Notes under the pieces: model-generated | The model's input: the letters and a program-made list of their open reading frames with translations, nothing else | Told to the model about the DNA's origin: nothing | Databases searched by the model: none | Part shown: positions 1-9,096 of the stretch, one piece after another | Position numbering within the stretch: the first letter of the stretch is position 1 | Layout of the letters: each line of letters opens with the position of its first letter | Made by a program: the position numbers and the translations under genes | From: Acidimicrobiales bacterium | GTDB taxonomy: Bacteria > Actinomycetota > Acidimicrobiia > Acidimicrobiales > Aldehydirespiratoraceae | Direction of reading: 5' to 3' | NCBI GenBank assembly: GCA_033344915.1 | Contig: JAWPML010000001.1 | Span: 248,001 to 312,000 of the forward strand | Length of the DNA: 64,000 bases

Positions 1-1254
1 CTGTTGTTCCTGATCGCCCTGTTCCTGTTGTACCGGAGACGTCAGCAGCGCCTCTACCGCGCCGATCCGGGGGATTTCGGCGAGTTCATCCCCGTCCCGC
101 CGGGAGGCGACGAGAGCGATGACGACGACGAGCCGGAGGCCACCAGCTCCGGTCCGCCCGGCGTGATCGTCGACGACGGCGAAGGGCCGTCCGGGTCGGT
201 CCCGCCGCCGACGGGCGACTGCATCCCGGAGCGGGAGGAGTTCGAGCTCGCTCGGGAGGCGAAGGATGCGGCGTTCGCGGCGGGGGAGCAGGCCGACCGG
301 GAGCTGGCCGCGGCGAAGGACGCCCACGGCCGTCTCGAGGCCGCCACCCGCAATCCTCTCGGTGAGCAGCCGCCGCAGGTCGAGGTCGACCCGAACGCGT
401 CGGAATCCGAGCAGGCGCAGGCCGCCCGCGTGCACGCCCTGCAGCTCGCGGAGTGGGAGGCGTTCGAGCAGGAGGCCGCCGATGCGGCCGCGGCCCTGCC
501 CGAGGCCAAGGCGGCGCTGGACAAGGCTCGCGCCGACCGTGCCGAGGCGTGGGAGGACTTCCAGCGGATGCGGCGCCGGCTCGAGGCCGCCCGGGTTGCG
601 CTCAACAACTGCGACGGGTCCGCCGGCCCGCCCGATGACGAAGACGAGCCGCCGGCCCCGGAGCCGGGCGCCGAGCCCGAGCCGGACCCCACCGGCGGCA
701 CCACGACCGGCGGAGGCCGACCCGGCGTGATCACCGACCCGCCGACGATCGACCCGCCACCCGTGGACGAGGACACCTGCCCGGAGGGCGCCGAGAAGGA
801 CGGCGAGGTCGTGTCGAGCCAGGAGTTCCGGGTGCCGGGCGGACCGATCACCGTTGAGGTCGGCACCAGTGCGTGGGCCCGCCACGGGCGGACGTTCAAC
901 CCCGAGGCGTTCGAAGAACTGGACACTGATCTCGTTGAGGAGCTGTCCGCCGGCATCGAACAGGAGCGCACGGCCGTGCGCATCTCGGTGCGTATCCCCA
1001 CGACGATCGTCACCGTGCAGTGCGTGGCGATCCTCGTGTGTCGCAGCAACGCCTGGATCGACAGCGGTCGCCGCAAGCGGGTCGAATCACGAGCTCCCGG
1101 GCCGGACCTCCAGGTGCTGCCGACGGGTGCGGCCGGCGGTGTGGCTCGGTCCAAGGACCGTCGCGATGCCGGCCGAATGGTGGAGAAGGCCCAAGCGCTG
1201 CTCGCCGAGCTCCGCGAGAACGAAGAAGACGCTGCGGAGGTCGACTGTGACTGA
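1..1254 (+). CDS. Membrane-anchored coiled-coil protein, 5' end missing (unknown function)
   Basis: The reading frame is open from base 1, so the true start lies outside the window. The visible part opens with a hydrophobic stretch (FLIALFLLY) followed by RRR, as at the cytoplasmic end of a membrane helix. Then come an acidic Pro/Asp-rich linker, an Ala/Glu/Arg-rich segment at about visible residues 75-200 that probably forms a coiled coil, a second Pro-rich linker and a C-terminal part of about 100 residues with a few Cys. No catalytic motif is visible. The TGA stop overlaps the GTG start of the next gene by 8 bases, so the two are probably translationally coupled and act together. I do not recognise a family. 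Confidence 0.75.
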   Translation: MLFLIALFLLYRRRQQRLYRADPGDFGEFIPVPPGGDESDDDDEPEATSSGPPGVIVDDGEGPSGSVPPPTGDCIPEREEFELAREAKDAAFAAGEQADRELAAAKDAHGRLEAATRNPLGEQPPQVEVDPNASESEQAQAARVHALQLAEWEAFEQEAADAAAALPEAKAALDKARADRAEAWEDFQRMRRRLEAARVALNNCDGSAGPPDDEDEPPAPEPGAEPEPDPTGGTTTGGGRPGVITDPPTIDPPPVDEDTCPEGAEKDGEVVSSQEFRVPGGPITVEVGTSAWARHGRTFNPEAFEELDTDLVEELSAGIEQERTAVRISVRIPTTIVTVQCVAILVCRSNAWIDSGRRKRVESRAPGPDLQVLPTGAAGGVARSKDRRDAGRMVEKAQALLAELRENEEDAAEVDCD

Positions 1255-2485
1255 CTCCCCACCCGATCCGCCGAGGCCGAACGGCCCGAAGAAGGATGAC
1301 GACGACGAGGAGCAGGAGCTCGAGGACTGGATCGGCACCGAGTGGGAGGAGAACCTGCCGGAGTCGGTGATCCCCGATCTCGAGATCAGCAAGCGGGTCA
1401 TCACCGGCGGGCACTACCCGCCCGACCCCGAGGCGGAGACCACCGAGCCGGATGAGGCCGATGCCGATGCCGGATCCGAGTTGCCCGACGGCGAGCTCGA
1501 GTTCTCCGATCTGATCGGTGACAAGATCCGCGACTTCGAGGAGGCGATCGAGGCCGGCGACGCCGCCGACGCGCAGGCCGAGACGGACCGCAAGGTGAAG
1601 GAGGTCCTCGACGAGCAGCGCGAGCTGCTCGACAAGATCGAAGCCGACAAGCGGCGTCAGAACCAGCTCGAAGAGGATCGGCGCACCGAGCCGGAACGGG
1701 AACGGCAGTACCAGATCGGCCTTTGGTGGCGCCGGATCGTGGTGACGATCGGGATCCTCGCGGGGCTGGGCTACGGCTGTTCGCAGGTGCTCGGCGATGA
1801 TGGCGAGACCACGGTCGCCGGCGGCGGTGATCCCACCGCTGACGACACCGCGGCGGAAGACTCCGCGACGGACGGCGGCACGCCCTCCGAGCCGGTCGAG
1901 GATCCGACCGGCGATGGCGAGGTTGCGACCGATCCGTCCGGATCCCGGCCACCGTTGGCGTGCGCCGTCGGTGACGCATCGCCGGACGCCGCGGCCCTCG
2001 CCGCGGAGGAAGCCGCGATCCGGGAGCGTGCCGACCAGGAGTTCGTCGAGGAACGGCTCGGCTCGACCGCCGGCGCGGTGGTCTTCGAGAACGGTTCCTA
2101 CGTCTTCACCATGACGGTGCTCGGGGACGGGGAGTCGGTGGCCATGGGGCCGTCGACGCGCTGGTACAACCCCCGCTTCGTCGTGAACAACGATCCCGCG
2201 ACGAACACCTACGACCCGGGCGGCGGCTTCGCCGTGGATGTCAACTTCAGCGGCGGCGACGTCAGGAGCAATGTCTTCGACGAGGACTTCGCGGCCCTAC
2301 CCGCTGAGCAGGCCACGGTCGACGCCGTGTGGTTGGATCCGTCCACGCTCCAGGTCACGGCCACGATCGACGGACCCCAACTCGAGGTCACCAGGATGCG
2401 AGTGGAGATGTCCGTCCGACTCCAGGACGCCGACGGCAACGAGACCGCCACCTTCGGCAACGACGCCTGTTGGACCGCGAGCTGA
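1247..2485 (+). CDS. Single-pass membrane protein with acidic coiled-coil N-terminus (unknown function)
   Basis: About 412 residues from a GTG start placed inside the stop of the preceding gene (8-base overlap). The N-terminal 160 residues are highly charged (a DDDDEE run, then an Asp/Glu/Lys/Arg-rich coiled-coil-like stretch). One membrane helix follows (IVVTIGILAGLGYG, about residues 163-180), then an Asp/Thr/Gly-rich linker and a C-terminal domain of about 150 residues with two Cys that would lie outside the membrane. The positive residues before the helix favour the N-terminus being cytoplasmic. It converges on the Hsp70-like gene with only 18 bases between. No known family recognised. 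Confidence 0.75.
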   Translation: MTDSPPDPPRPNGPKKDDDDEEQELEDWIGTEWEENLPESVIPDLEISKRVITGGHYPPDPEAETTEPDEADADAGSELPDGELEFSDLIGDKIRDFEEAIEAGDAADAQAETDRKVKEVLDEQRELLDKIEADKRRQNQLEEDRRTEPERERQYQIGLWWRRIVVTIGILAGLGYGCSQVLGDDGETTVAGGGDPTADDTAAEDSATDGGTPSEPVEDPTGDGEVATDPSGSRPPLACAVGDASPDAAALAAEEAAIRERADQEFVEERLGSTAGAVVFENGSYVFTMTVLGDGESVAMGPSTRWYNPRFVVNNDPATNTYDPGGGFAVDVNFSGGDVRSNVFDEDFAALPAEQATVDAVWLDPSTLQVTATIDGPQLEVTRMRVEMSVRLQDADGNETATFGNDACWTAS

Positions 2486-2503
2486 GCGGCGGTTCGGCGG
2501 TCG

Positions 2504-5401
2504 TCAGTTCGCCACGCACGAGAACAGCTTCACGGCTCGGCCGACGTAGGACTGGTCGGGGTTCCACACGTCCAGGTAGAGCGTGAACAGCTCGGTCACG
2601 GTGCCGCCGCACGTCATCGTGACGCACGGGCTGGTGAAGGTGCCCAGGCTTCCCTGGAGTGCGCTCTCGAGGGTCCACTCGTGGCTGTGGTAGTCGTCGA
2701 GGTCGAGGCTGGAGCAGAGGTTCTCGGAGCCGGCCCCGGTCACCACGTTCGCTCCGGTGATCGACGGGAGCGGCAGGCTGACCGCGACCACGGTGACCGT
2801 CTTGGTGGCGGTGGCGGACCGACCGGCGCCGTCGGTGACGGTGGCACGCACGGTGTAGGTGCCGGCAGCCGCCCAGGAGTAGTTGGCGGGGTCCTGGACC
2901 GTCGTGACGCCGTTGTCCCAGTCCCAGCTGATGGTCCATCCGTCGACGGCACCGCTCACGGTCGCGTCGTACGAGCCGCTCTGGCCGACGTCGAGTGTGG
3001 AGGGCCCGCTGAACGAGACGCTGAGGTCCGGGAGGGGCGCAGGCGTGATCGTGACGGCTTTCGTCGCGGTGGCGGATCGGCCGGCGCCGTCCGTGACGGT
3101 GGCGCGGACCGTATAGGCACCGGCGGTCGACCAGGAGTGGTTGACCGTCTGCGTCGACGCGTTCGAACTGTCCCCGAACGTCCAGGAAATCGACCAGCTG
3201 CCGCTGTTACCGCTGACGCCACCGCCGAAGGTGCCGCTCTCACCCTCCTCCAGTGACGACGGCCCGGTGATGAAGACCGAGAGGTCGGGAAGCGTCGGTT
3301 CCTGCGGCGTCGGCGGCTCCTGTGGCGTCGGCGGGTCGGGGGTGGTGGGTTCCGCAGGTGTCGGGACGATCGGCGGGTCGACCGGCTCCACCTCGTCGTC
3401 GCAGTCCTCCAGGTTGGGTGGGCAGAGCTCGCCCAACAGTGTCGTGTCTTCTCCGTCGTCTCCGTCTCCGTCTCCGTCGTCGCCCTCGTCGCCGTCTCCG
3501 TCTCCGTCGTCGGCGTCGCCATCCGGGTCGTCGTTCGCCTCGCCGTCATCGCCGTCTCCGTCGTCGGCGTCTCCGCCGTCGCCCTCGCCGTCATCGTCGC
3601 CGAGGTCGTTTCCGGATGCGCCGTCCGATGCGGCGGCGAACTCGTCTCCGGGTTCGAGCGCAGCGTTCGCGGCACTCCACTCCTCGGCCGCAGCCTCGAG
3701 GTCGAAGTCGTCGCCGACCGCGGCGGTGTAGGTGATCTGGACGAGCTCCTGTGCTGCCAGCTCGACGCTCCAGGCAACGATCGGATCCGGGTCGATCACC
3801 TCGTCCGGCGCGACACTGAACACGAGATCGTCGACATGGGCGGCGATGGACTTCGGAATCCACTCCACATGGCGCACCGTGATCGTCTCGTCGGTCGGAT
3901 TGTCGATGACGATTCGACCCACGAGTTCGCCGCCGTCGGGATCCCAGATCCTCTCGACCGTGCCCCCCGACGCCGTCGGCGCGGCGTCGAAGCGCACGCT
4001 TCCGTCGGTGAGCGTCCAACCGACCTCGTCGTCGCCCCCGCCCCCACCGACGGTGAACGCCAGGCCGAGGACGACGAGCAGGAACGCGGCGACGCCGGCG
4101 AGCAGGCGACGAGGGCCGATCCGGTCGACCAGGGACGGCCCGTGATCCCCACTCGCGGTCTGCTGCTCCGGTTTCGGTTCCTCTGTGGGGTCCGTCTGCT
4201 GCGGAGGCTCCATCTGTTGGGGAAGCACGGTGGCGGCGGTGCTGATGATCGTCGCCGGATCCGGTGGCGGTCCGATGAGCGGCGGCGGAGGCAACTGCAT
4301 GGCCTTGGCGCCGCCGATGGCGACGGCGACCTTGGGGTCGTCGTAGGTGTCGGGCGTATCGTCGAACGCCTCCGTCAGGAGTCGGTTGATCAGCGGGATG
4401 CGGCTGGATCCGCCGGTGAGATAGCGGGCCGCAAGATCGGTGGGTTCGAGTCCGGCTCGTTCGATCGTGTGGCTGAACTCGTCGATCGATCGCTGGACGT
4501 CGGCGCGGATGAGTGCCTCGAATTCGGGTCGGGTGACGCGGACTTCGTGGTTGATCGGCGCGGGAAGGAGGGCGCGGTAGGTCGTCTGCCGGCTCAGCGC
4601 CTCCTTGGCGTCGCGAGCGACGCGAAGGACCTGAGCGGCCGCTGTCGTCCATTCGGGATCGTCCGACTCCGTCAGTTGCGCGGCCATGTCGGGTTCGTCG
4701 CCGGCGAGGTGGGCGATCATGAAGTTGGCCAGCCGGTGATCGAAGTCCTCGCCGCCGAGTCGATCATCACCGCCCGGAGGTCCGGCGAGCTCGAAGCCGC
4801 CCGGCGTCCGACGCAGGACCGCGGTGTCGAAGGTGCCGCCCCCGAGGTCGTAGACGGCGACATGGTCGCCCGGTGCCACATTGTCGGTGGCGAAGTGCAG
4901 GGCCGCGGCGACCGGCTCGGGCATGAGTTGCGCGTCGGTGATGCCGGCCCGTTCGGCGGCGTCGACGAGTGCGTCGAGGCGTGCTTGGGGCCAGCGGGCC
5001 GGGTGCGTCAGCAGGGCGCCGTTCGGAGGGACGCCGTTGTGACGCCGCATGGCCTCGTCGAGAACGGCGGTGAGCACGGCGGCAACGGCGTCGACCGTCG
5101 GGATCGCCTCGCCGTCGAGCGCGAGATGTGAGCGGAGGCCGAGAAGACGCTTCGGGTTGCGTTCGGTGGCTCCGGGGAACATCGTCCCCTGTGCATCTGC
5201 GGGGTTGCCGACCACCAGCTCGTCGGCGAGCAGAGCGACCGTCGAGGGCATGCGGCGTACGCCGTCGACCTCGAGTACTTCGACCCGTCCTTCGACCGAG
5301 AGCATCGCGGCGGACGTGTACGTGGTGCCGAAATCAACCGCCAACCACCACACGGAACCGCCGTTCTGGCCCATCTTCTCCCCCGTGAAACGTTGCACCA
5401 T
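2504..5401 (-). CDS. Membrane-spanning Hsp70-family ATPase with extracytoplasmic PKD domains
   Basis: About 965 residues. The N-terminus carries the actin/Hsp70 ATPase signature (LAVDFGTTYTS, residues 20-30), the second phosphate motif (VYDLGGGTFDTAVL) and the adenosine motif (LTGGSSRIPLI), so the nucleotide-binding domain spans about 18-390. There is no classical Hsp70 substrate-binding domain. Instead comes a linker, a membrane helix (LLAGVAAFLLVVLGLAF, about 440), a long Asp/Gly/Glu linker, a Pro/Thr stretch, two PKD-like domains (each with SWxFG/SWDWDNG and YTVRATVTDGAG) and a Cys-containing C-terminal domain. The start at 5401 is preferred because a GAGGGG ribosome site lies 7 bases upstream; ATG 5374 is the alternative. 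Last gene of the dynamin operon, 36 bases after the repeat protein. It is not canonical DnaK; its role is probably at the envelope. Confidence 0.85.
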   Translation of the reverse strand: MVQRFTGEKMGQNGGSVWWLAVDFGTTYTSAAMLSVEGRVEVLEVDGVRRMPSTVALLADELVVGNPADAQGTMFPGATERNPKRLLGLRSHLALDGEAIPTVDAVAAVLTAVLDEAMRRHNGVPPNGALLTHPARWPQARLDALVDAAERAGITDAQLMPEPVAAALHFATDNVAPGDHVAVYDLGGGTFDTAVLRRTPGGFELAGPPGGDDRLGGEDFDHRLANFMIAHLAGDEPDMAAQLTESDDPEWTTAAAQVLRVARDAKEALSRQTTYRALLPAPINHEVRVTRPEFEALIRADVQRSIDEFSHTIERAGLEPTDLAARYLTGGSSRIPLINRLLTEAFDDTPDTYDDPKVAVAIGGAKAMQLPPPPLIGPPPDPATIISTAATVLPQQMEPPQQTDPTEEPKPEQQTASGDHGPSLVDRIGPRRLLAGVAAFLLVVLGLAFTVGGGGGDDEVGWTLTDGSVRFDAAPTASGGTVERIWDPDGGELVGRIVIDNPTDETITVRHVEWIPKSIAAHVDDLVFSVAPDEVIDPDPIVAWSVELAAQELVQITYTAAVGDDFDLEAAAEEWSAANAALEPGDEFAAASDGASGNDLGDDDGEGDGGDADDGDGDDGEANDDPDGDADDGDGDGDEGDDGDGDGDDGEDTTLLGELCPPNLEDCDDEVEPVDPPIVPTPAEPTTPDPPTPQEPPTPQEPTLPDLSVFITGPSSLEEGESGTFGGGVSGNSGSWSISWTFGDSSNASTQTVNHSWSTAGAYTVRATVTDGAGRSATATKAVTITPAPLPDLSVSFSGPSTLDVGQSGSYDATVSGAVDGWTISWDWDNGVTTVQDPANYSWAAAGTYTVRATVTDGAGRSATATKTVTVVAVSLPLPSITGANVVTGAGSENLCSSLDLDDYHSHEWTLESALQGSLGTFTSPCVTMTCGGTVTELFTLYLDVWNPDQSYVGRAVKLFSCVAN
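3445..3600. repeat. Low-complexity Asp/Gly-coding tract in the Hsp70-like gene
   Basis: Runs of ccgtct and ccgtcgtc on the plus strand encode, on the minus strand, a flexible acidic linker of Asp, Gly and Glu between the membrane helix and the PKD domains. The tract is prone to slippage, so its length may vary between strains. Confidence 0.7.
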
Positions 5402-5437
5402 CGTCGTGCCCCTCTGCAAGCGTGCGGCGGGTCGGCG

Positions 5438-6634
5438 TCAGATCCAGCTCGGCAGCGTGAAGCCGAGTCCGGTGGTGTCGAGCGCGGCGAAGAGGGCGTC
5501 GTCGGCGCCGAGGATCTGATCCCGCACACGGATCTCCGTGGCCAGCTGCGTCTGGTTGATCTCGTTGAGGATGAGTCCGTCGAACCCTCCGGCTCCCGGT
5601 CGCCAGGCCCCCGACGCTCGGGCGCTCGCTTCGAGGTCGGCGAGCCACGTGTCCAGACCCTGCAGCCCCGGTTGCGTGGACAGCGACGGGAAGCTGAACT
5701 GGCCGACCAGGCCGGTGCCGTTGAGATGGTCCTGGAACGCCCGGTCCGCCGCGCCGAACGTGGTCTGCCAGACCAGATCGTCGAGCGTGGTGCTCGAAGA
5801 GCTCGGGAGGCCGATGACGTCGGCGATCGCGGCAGGGCCGGCGATCCGGTCGAGGGCCGGGCCGAAGTCCTGGAAACTCTCGAGCGCCGGGTGGGCGAAG
5901 GGGTCGGCCACGAGCTGGTCGGCGAAGGCGAATGCGGCGTCCAGGTCGTCGGCCGGCGCCGTCTCCCAGATCGGAGCGGCAACCGCCGGCGCGGGCTCGA
6001 TGAAGTCGTTGAGCCAGCTGAGGTCCATCGGTGCGGCCGGTGCGACGTCGGTGAAGGTCGGCTCGCTGACGAAGACCGGCTCGGCGACGGGGGCGAGGAT
6101 GGTCTCGAAGACGTCCACACCCGGCGCTTCCAGGGTCGGCACGGCCTCGACCACCGGAACCTCAGCAACGGTGTGCACCGCGGGAACCTCGAGCGCATCG
6201 TCGATGCCGTTGTAGTTCCAGTCGTTGGTGGCGTCGATGTAGTCGTCGATGCCGTTGTAGTCCCAGTCGTTGGTGGCTTCGACATAGTCGTCGATGCCGT
6301 TGTAGTTCCAGTCGTTGGTGGCGTCGATGTAGTCGTCGATGCCGTTGTAGTCCCAGTCGTTGGTGGCTTCGACATAGTCGTCGATGCCGTTGTAGTTCCA
6401 GTCGTTGGTGGCGTCGATGTAGTCGTCGATGCCGTTGTAGTCCCAGTCGTTGGTGGCTTCGACATAGTCGTCGATGCCGTTGTAGTTCCAGTCGTTGGTG
6501 GCGTCGATGTAGTCGTCGATGCCGTTGTAGTCCCAGTCGTTGGTGGCTTCGACATAGTCGTCGATGCCGTTGTAGTTCCAGTCGTTGGTGGCCTCGACGT
6601 AGTCGTCGATCCCGTTGAAGTTCAAGTCAGCCAT
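5438..6634 (-). CDS. Ca2+-loop-like repeat protein of the dynamin/Hsp70 operon
   Basis: About 398 residues. After MADLN the N-terminal third is ten tandem 15-residue units of the form DWNYNGIDDYVEATN alternating with DWDYNGIDDYIDATN. Each has D1, N/D3, N5, G6 and E/D12, the ligand spacing of EF-hand, dockerin or thrombospondin-3 Ca2+ loops. The remaining 245 residues are Ala/Pro/Glu-rich, then alpha-helical, ending LPSWI. There is no signal peptide. ATG 6634 is supported by GGAGGG nine bases upstream. It lies between the YbjN-like gene (79 bases) and the Hsp70-like gene (36 bases). By position it resembles mycobacterial IniB, which is also repetitive, but I see no sequence similarity. Calcium binding is inferred from the motif. 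Confidence 0.8.
   Translation of the reverse strand: MADLNFNGIDDYVEATNDWNYNGIDDYVEATNDWDYNGIDDYIDATNDWNYNGIDDYVEATNDWDYNGIDDYIDATNDWNYNGIDDYVEATNDWDYNGIDDYIDATNDWNYNGIDDYVEATNDWDYNGIDDYIDATNDWNYNGIDDALEVPAVHTVAEVPVVEAVPTLEAPGVDVFETILAPVAEPVFVSEPTFTDVAPAAPMDLSWLNDFIEPAPAVAAPIWETAPADDLDAAFAFADQLVADPFAHPALESFQDFGPALDRIAGPAAIADVIGLPSSSSTTLDDLVWQTTFGAADRAFQDHLNGTGLVGQFSFPSLSTQPGLQGLDTWLADLEASARASGAWRPGAGGFDGLILNEINQTQLATEIRVRDQILGADDALFAALDTTGLGFTLPSWI
6194..6627 (-). repeat. Tandem 45/90-bp coding repeat
   Basis: The 45-bp unit alternates between two versions, giving a 90-bp super-repeat that recurs with almost no silent change over more than 360 bp (for example the block at 6241 returns identically at 6331 and 6421). 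Such near-identity at the DNA level means recent expansion or ongoing homogenisation. It encodes the ten Ca2+-loop-like units of the overlapping gene. Confidence 0.95.
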
Positions 6635-6713
6635 CTCGGCTTCCCTCCGCTTTGTCGAGTCATGGAGTCAGATGCGAGCCATGCCCTCGATGTTCCAATG
6701 AAACTCGAAAATC

Positions 6714-7187
6714 TCAGTCCTCGTCGGTCGGGTCGTTCTGCTCGCGGGTGCGCCAGAACGCGACCGACGAGCGCAGAAGCAGCTCGAGGTGGACGTCGAT
6801 GACCTCGGCGGGGAGGTCGCCGACGAGCGGGGTCCAGGATTCCAGGACGAGTGCGGCCACGTCGTCGGCGGTTGCGAGGCGAGCCGTCGGCAGGAATGCG
6901 CCCCGATTCCACTGGTTGCACGCCGCGGCGAGATTGCCCCAGTGTTCCTTTTCGTACGTCGCCTCGCCCGTCGCCCGGAACAGCAAGGCAGGCTGCTCAC
7001 CGCCGTTCTGACGGACTTCGAGCCGGATGGGGACACGCAGACGCTCGGCCGAGAGGCCGGCGCGGATCGCATGGGACGAACGGGTCGACGAGATGCCGCG
7101 GCGGTCGAGCCAATCCGCCACATGATCGAGCCTGGATGGGCGTTCGGGTTCGGTACCGGACGTCGTATCGGCCGTGGGGTCACTCAT
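6714..7187 (-). CDS. YbjN-like small protein
   Basis: About 157 residues. After a short polar N-terminus comes one compact alpha/beta domain: LDHVADWLDRRGI, a charged beta strand (VPIRLEVRQNGGEQPALLFRATG), the CNQWNR segment, and C-terminal LELLLRSSVAFW. The CNxWNR element followed by a final helix that starts with a hydrophobic pattern is typical of the YbjN/type III chaperone-like fold, whose members are thought to bind partner proteins. The start at 7187 has GGAG 7 bases upstream. It sits between the second dynamin-like GTPase (76 bases) and the repeat protein (79 bases), so it may act as a chaperone or adaptor for one of them. That role is inference. Confidence 0.6.
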   Translation of the reverse strand: MSDPTADTTSGTEPERPSRLDHVADWLDRRGISSTRSSHAIRAGLSAERLRVPIRLEVRQNGGEQPALLFRATGEATYEKEHWGNLAAACNQWNRGAFLPTARLATADDVAALVLESWTPLVGDLPAEVIDVHLELLLRSSVAFWRTREQNDPTDED

Positions 7188-7263
7188 GCGATGTCTCCTC
7201 TGCTTGGTCGTACGACGTGAGAGTGCGCCGCAACGACGAATGTTCCCGCGGCGAGGCGCATTC

Positions 7264-9096
7264 TCAGTCCGCTCCCGATCGAAGCGCCTCGGCCCGTACG
7301 ACGAGCGCCGCCCGCGTCCGATCCAGTTCCTGGAGCTCGCCCACGCGACGCCGGCGGGCTTCGACGTCCGACCGTGCGAGCTCCCGCGTCTCCCGCAGGG
7401 CGCGGTCGGTCTCGCGCCGGCGGATGGCGATCCGTTCGCTGATCTCGTGTTCGAGTTCTCGGCGAAGGGAGGCGGTCTCCTGTGCCAGTTGCCGACTGAG
7501 CGTCCGGCGGACATCGGCGAGGGTCGATCGAACGAGATCCAATGCCTGGCGTTGGGTCGACGCCGCGGAGCTCTGGCGCTGCCGAACCCGGATCATCACT
7601 CCACCGGCGACGACGCCGACGCCGACGAGCACGGGTGCCAGTGCGGCACTCACGGCTCCGCCGAATGCGCCCATCCCGAGCGTTGCCATGGACGAGGGGA
7701 GCGACGCCGCAAGCACTCCGGGATACGCGGCCATCGTCTTCTCGCCGATCGTCGTTCTGGCGCCTTCGATCGCTTGCGCGGCCGACGCCGCGATCGAATC
7801 GGACAGCGACGCCGGGACCTCGAGTGCGCCGAACGGGATGTCGAGATCGTCGCCGTCGATGAGTTCCTCCGTGGCGGCGACGAGCGTCTCGATGAACCAG
7901 TCGTCGAGGAACTGCGTGAGTTCGAGCCAGAGGGCGGCGAGCGACTCGGTCATGTCCTGCTCGATGCGGGAGATCAGATCGGTGTGGCCCTCGCGCGCGA
8001 AGGCCGAATAGCGGGTGTCGAGGGCCTTGATACGAGCCTCTGCTTGCGCGTCGAAGTCGGCGGTCAGGTTGCGCAACCAGTAGTCCATGTCGACGCGCCA
8101 GCGTGCCGACGTGCTGGCGAGGTCGTGGAGGCGCTGCTGCATCGCCTCCAGGCGCTGCACGGTCTCCGGCTCGGCCCTGGCCTCGCTCAGCCGCTCGGCG
8201 ATCCTGATCTCGAGCTGGGCAAGAGCGGCGAGCGTCTCGCTCGCCGCGTTGGCTTCCTTGACTCGCCGGCGGCCGATTCCGTGCGGTCGGAGTTCCTCTC
8301 GCAGCTCGAGCAGGTTGGAGCGTTGCATCGCCGCTTCGGCCAGCTGCGTCTTGCCCTCGCCCATCGCAGCCCGAGCCTGTTCGGCGAGATGCGCGCTCAC
8401 GGCAACGAACGGGATCTCGCTGAGCGACGGATGACCGGCGAGCACCTTCCGGTTGGCCGAGATGATTTCGTCGACCGAGGAATACACGTCCGTCTTCGTC
8501 GCCGCGATGACCACCGTGTCGACCCGATCCTTGATCTCGAGGAGCAGTTCGACCTCGGTCCGGCTCAGCGGAGCGGCCGCGCTGGTGACGAAGAGGACGG
8601 CGTCAGCGGTGTGGAGCGTGGCCAGCGTGAGCGCCAGAGTCGGTGGGCCCGCCGCCCCCGAGCCGGGCGTGTCGATGATTCCGACACCGTCACGAAGGAA
8701 GTCGCAGGGATACTGCACCGAGACTCCCCGGACCCCTTTCTCGTTGGCGGGATTACCTTCGGCCGTCGCGTACTCGGCAAGGTCGGCGGGAAGGATCGAC
8801 GCGGGATCATCACTGTCGACCACGTACACCGACGCGGATTCCGTCGGTCCACCAGTGACCGCAACGTGATGGCGGGTGGACGCGCCGGGCCCGGCGGGAA
8901 GGAGGTCCCCGCCGAGGAGGGCGTTGACGAGGCTGCTCTTTCCCTCACCGGTCAGACCGACCACCACGATGCCGAAGGTCTGCTTGGTGAGTCGGGCCCG
9001 CGCCGCTTCGAGACGAGAGACGGTGAGCTCGGCATCGAGACGACCTGCGAGCTTGGCCGACTCGGTGAGCAGCGACGACGTCTCCCCGCCCGTCAT
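7264..9096 (-). CDS. Dynamin-like GTPase with hydrophobic membrane region (IniA-like position)
   Basis: About 610 residues. GTPase motifs are visible: G1 GLTGEGKSS (47-55), G3 DTPG (142-145) and G4 TKTD (200-203). Long helical stretches follow, typical of the bacterial dynamin stalk, then a hydrophobic Gly/Ala-rich segment at about 465-515 that could be the membrane-inserting paddle, then a coiled coil rich in Arg/Glu. Its ATG overlaps the stop of the upstream GTPase gene by four bases (ATGA). Bacterial dynamins commonly work as pairs in membrane remodelling or protection, for example mycobacterial IniA/IniC, so these two probably form a hetero-complex. Assignment to the family is firm; the function is inferred. 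Confidence 0.88.
   Translation of the reverse strand: MTGGETSSLLTESAKLAGRLDAELTVSRLEAARARLTKQTFGIVVVGLTGEGKSSLVNALLGGDLLPAGPGASTRHHVAVTGGPTESASVYVVDSDDPASILPADLAEYATAEGNPANEKGVRGVSVQYPCDFLRDGVGIIDTPGSGAAGPPTLALTLATLHTADAVLFVTSAAAPLSRTEVELLLEIKDRVDTVVIAATKTDVYSSVDEIISANRKVLAGHPSLSEIPFVAVSAHLAEQARAAMGEGKTQLAEAAMQRSNLLELREELRPHGIGRRRVKEANAASETLAALAQLEIRIAERLSEARAEPETVQRLEAMQQRLHDLASTSARWRVDMDYWLRNLTADFDAQAEARIKALDTRYSAFAREGHTDLISRIEQDMTESLAALWLELTQFLDDWFIETLVAATEELIDGDDLDIPFGALEVPASLSDSIAASAAQAIEGARTTIGEKTMAAYPGVLAASLPSSMATLGMGAFGGAVSAALAPVLVGVGVVAGGVMIRVRQRQSSAASTQRQALDLVRSTLADVRRTLSRQLAQETASLRRELEHEISERIAIRRRETDRALRETRELARSDVEARRRRVGELQELDRTRAALVVRAEALRSGAD

Noticed and set aside
54-1262. Long open frames on the strand opposite to clear genes (also for example 3836-5131, 5393-6802, 26887-29013, 36164-38893)
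   Set aside because: They lie antisense to genes with firm motifs, have Arg/Ser/Pro- or Gly-rich compositions, and are expected in GC-rich DNA.
2504-5401. Housekeeping DnaK
   Set aside because: It lacks the substrate-binding domain, has a membrane helix and PKD domains, and no grpE or dnaJ lies beside it.
6194-6627. CRISPR-like regular repeat
   Set aside because: The units abut with no spacers and encode a regular peptide repeat inside a gene with a good ribosome site.
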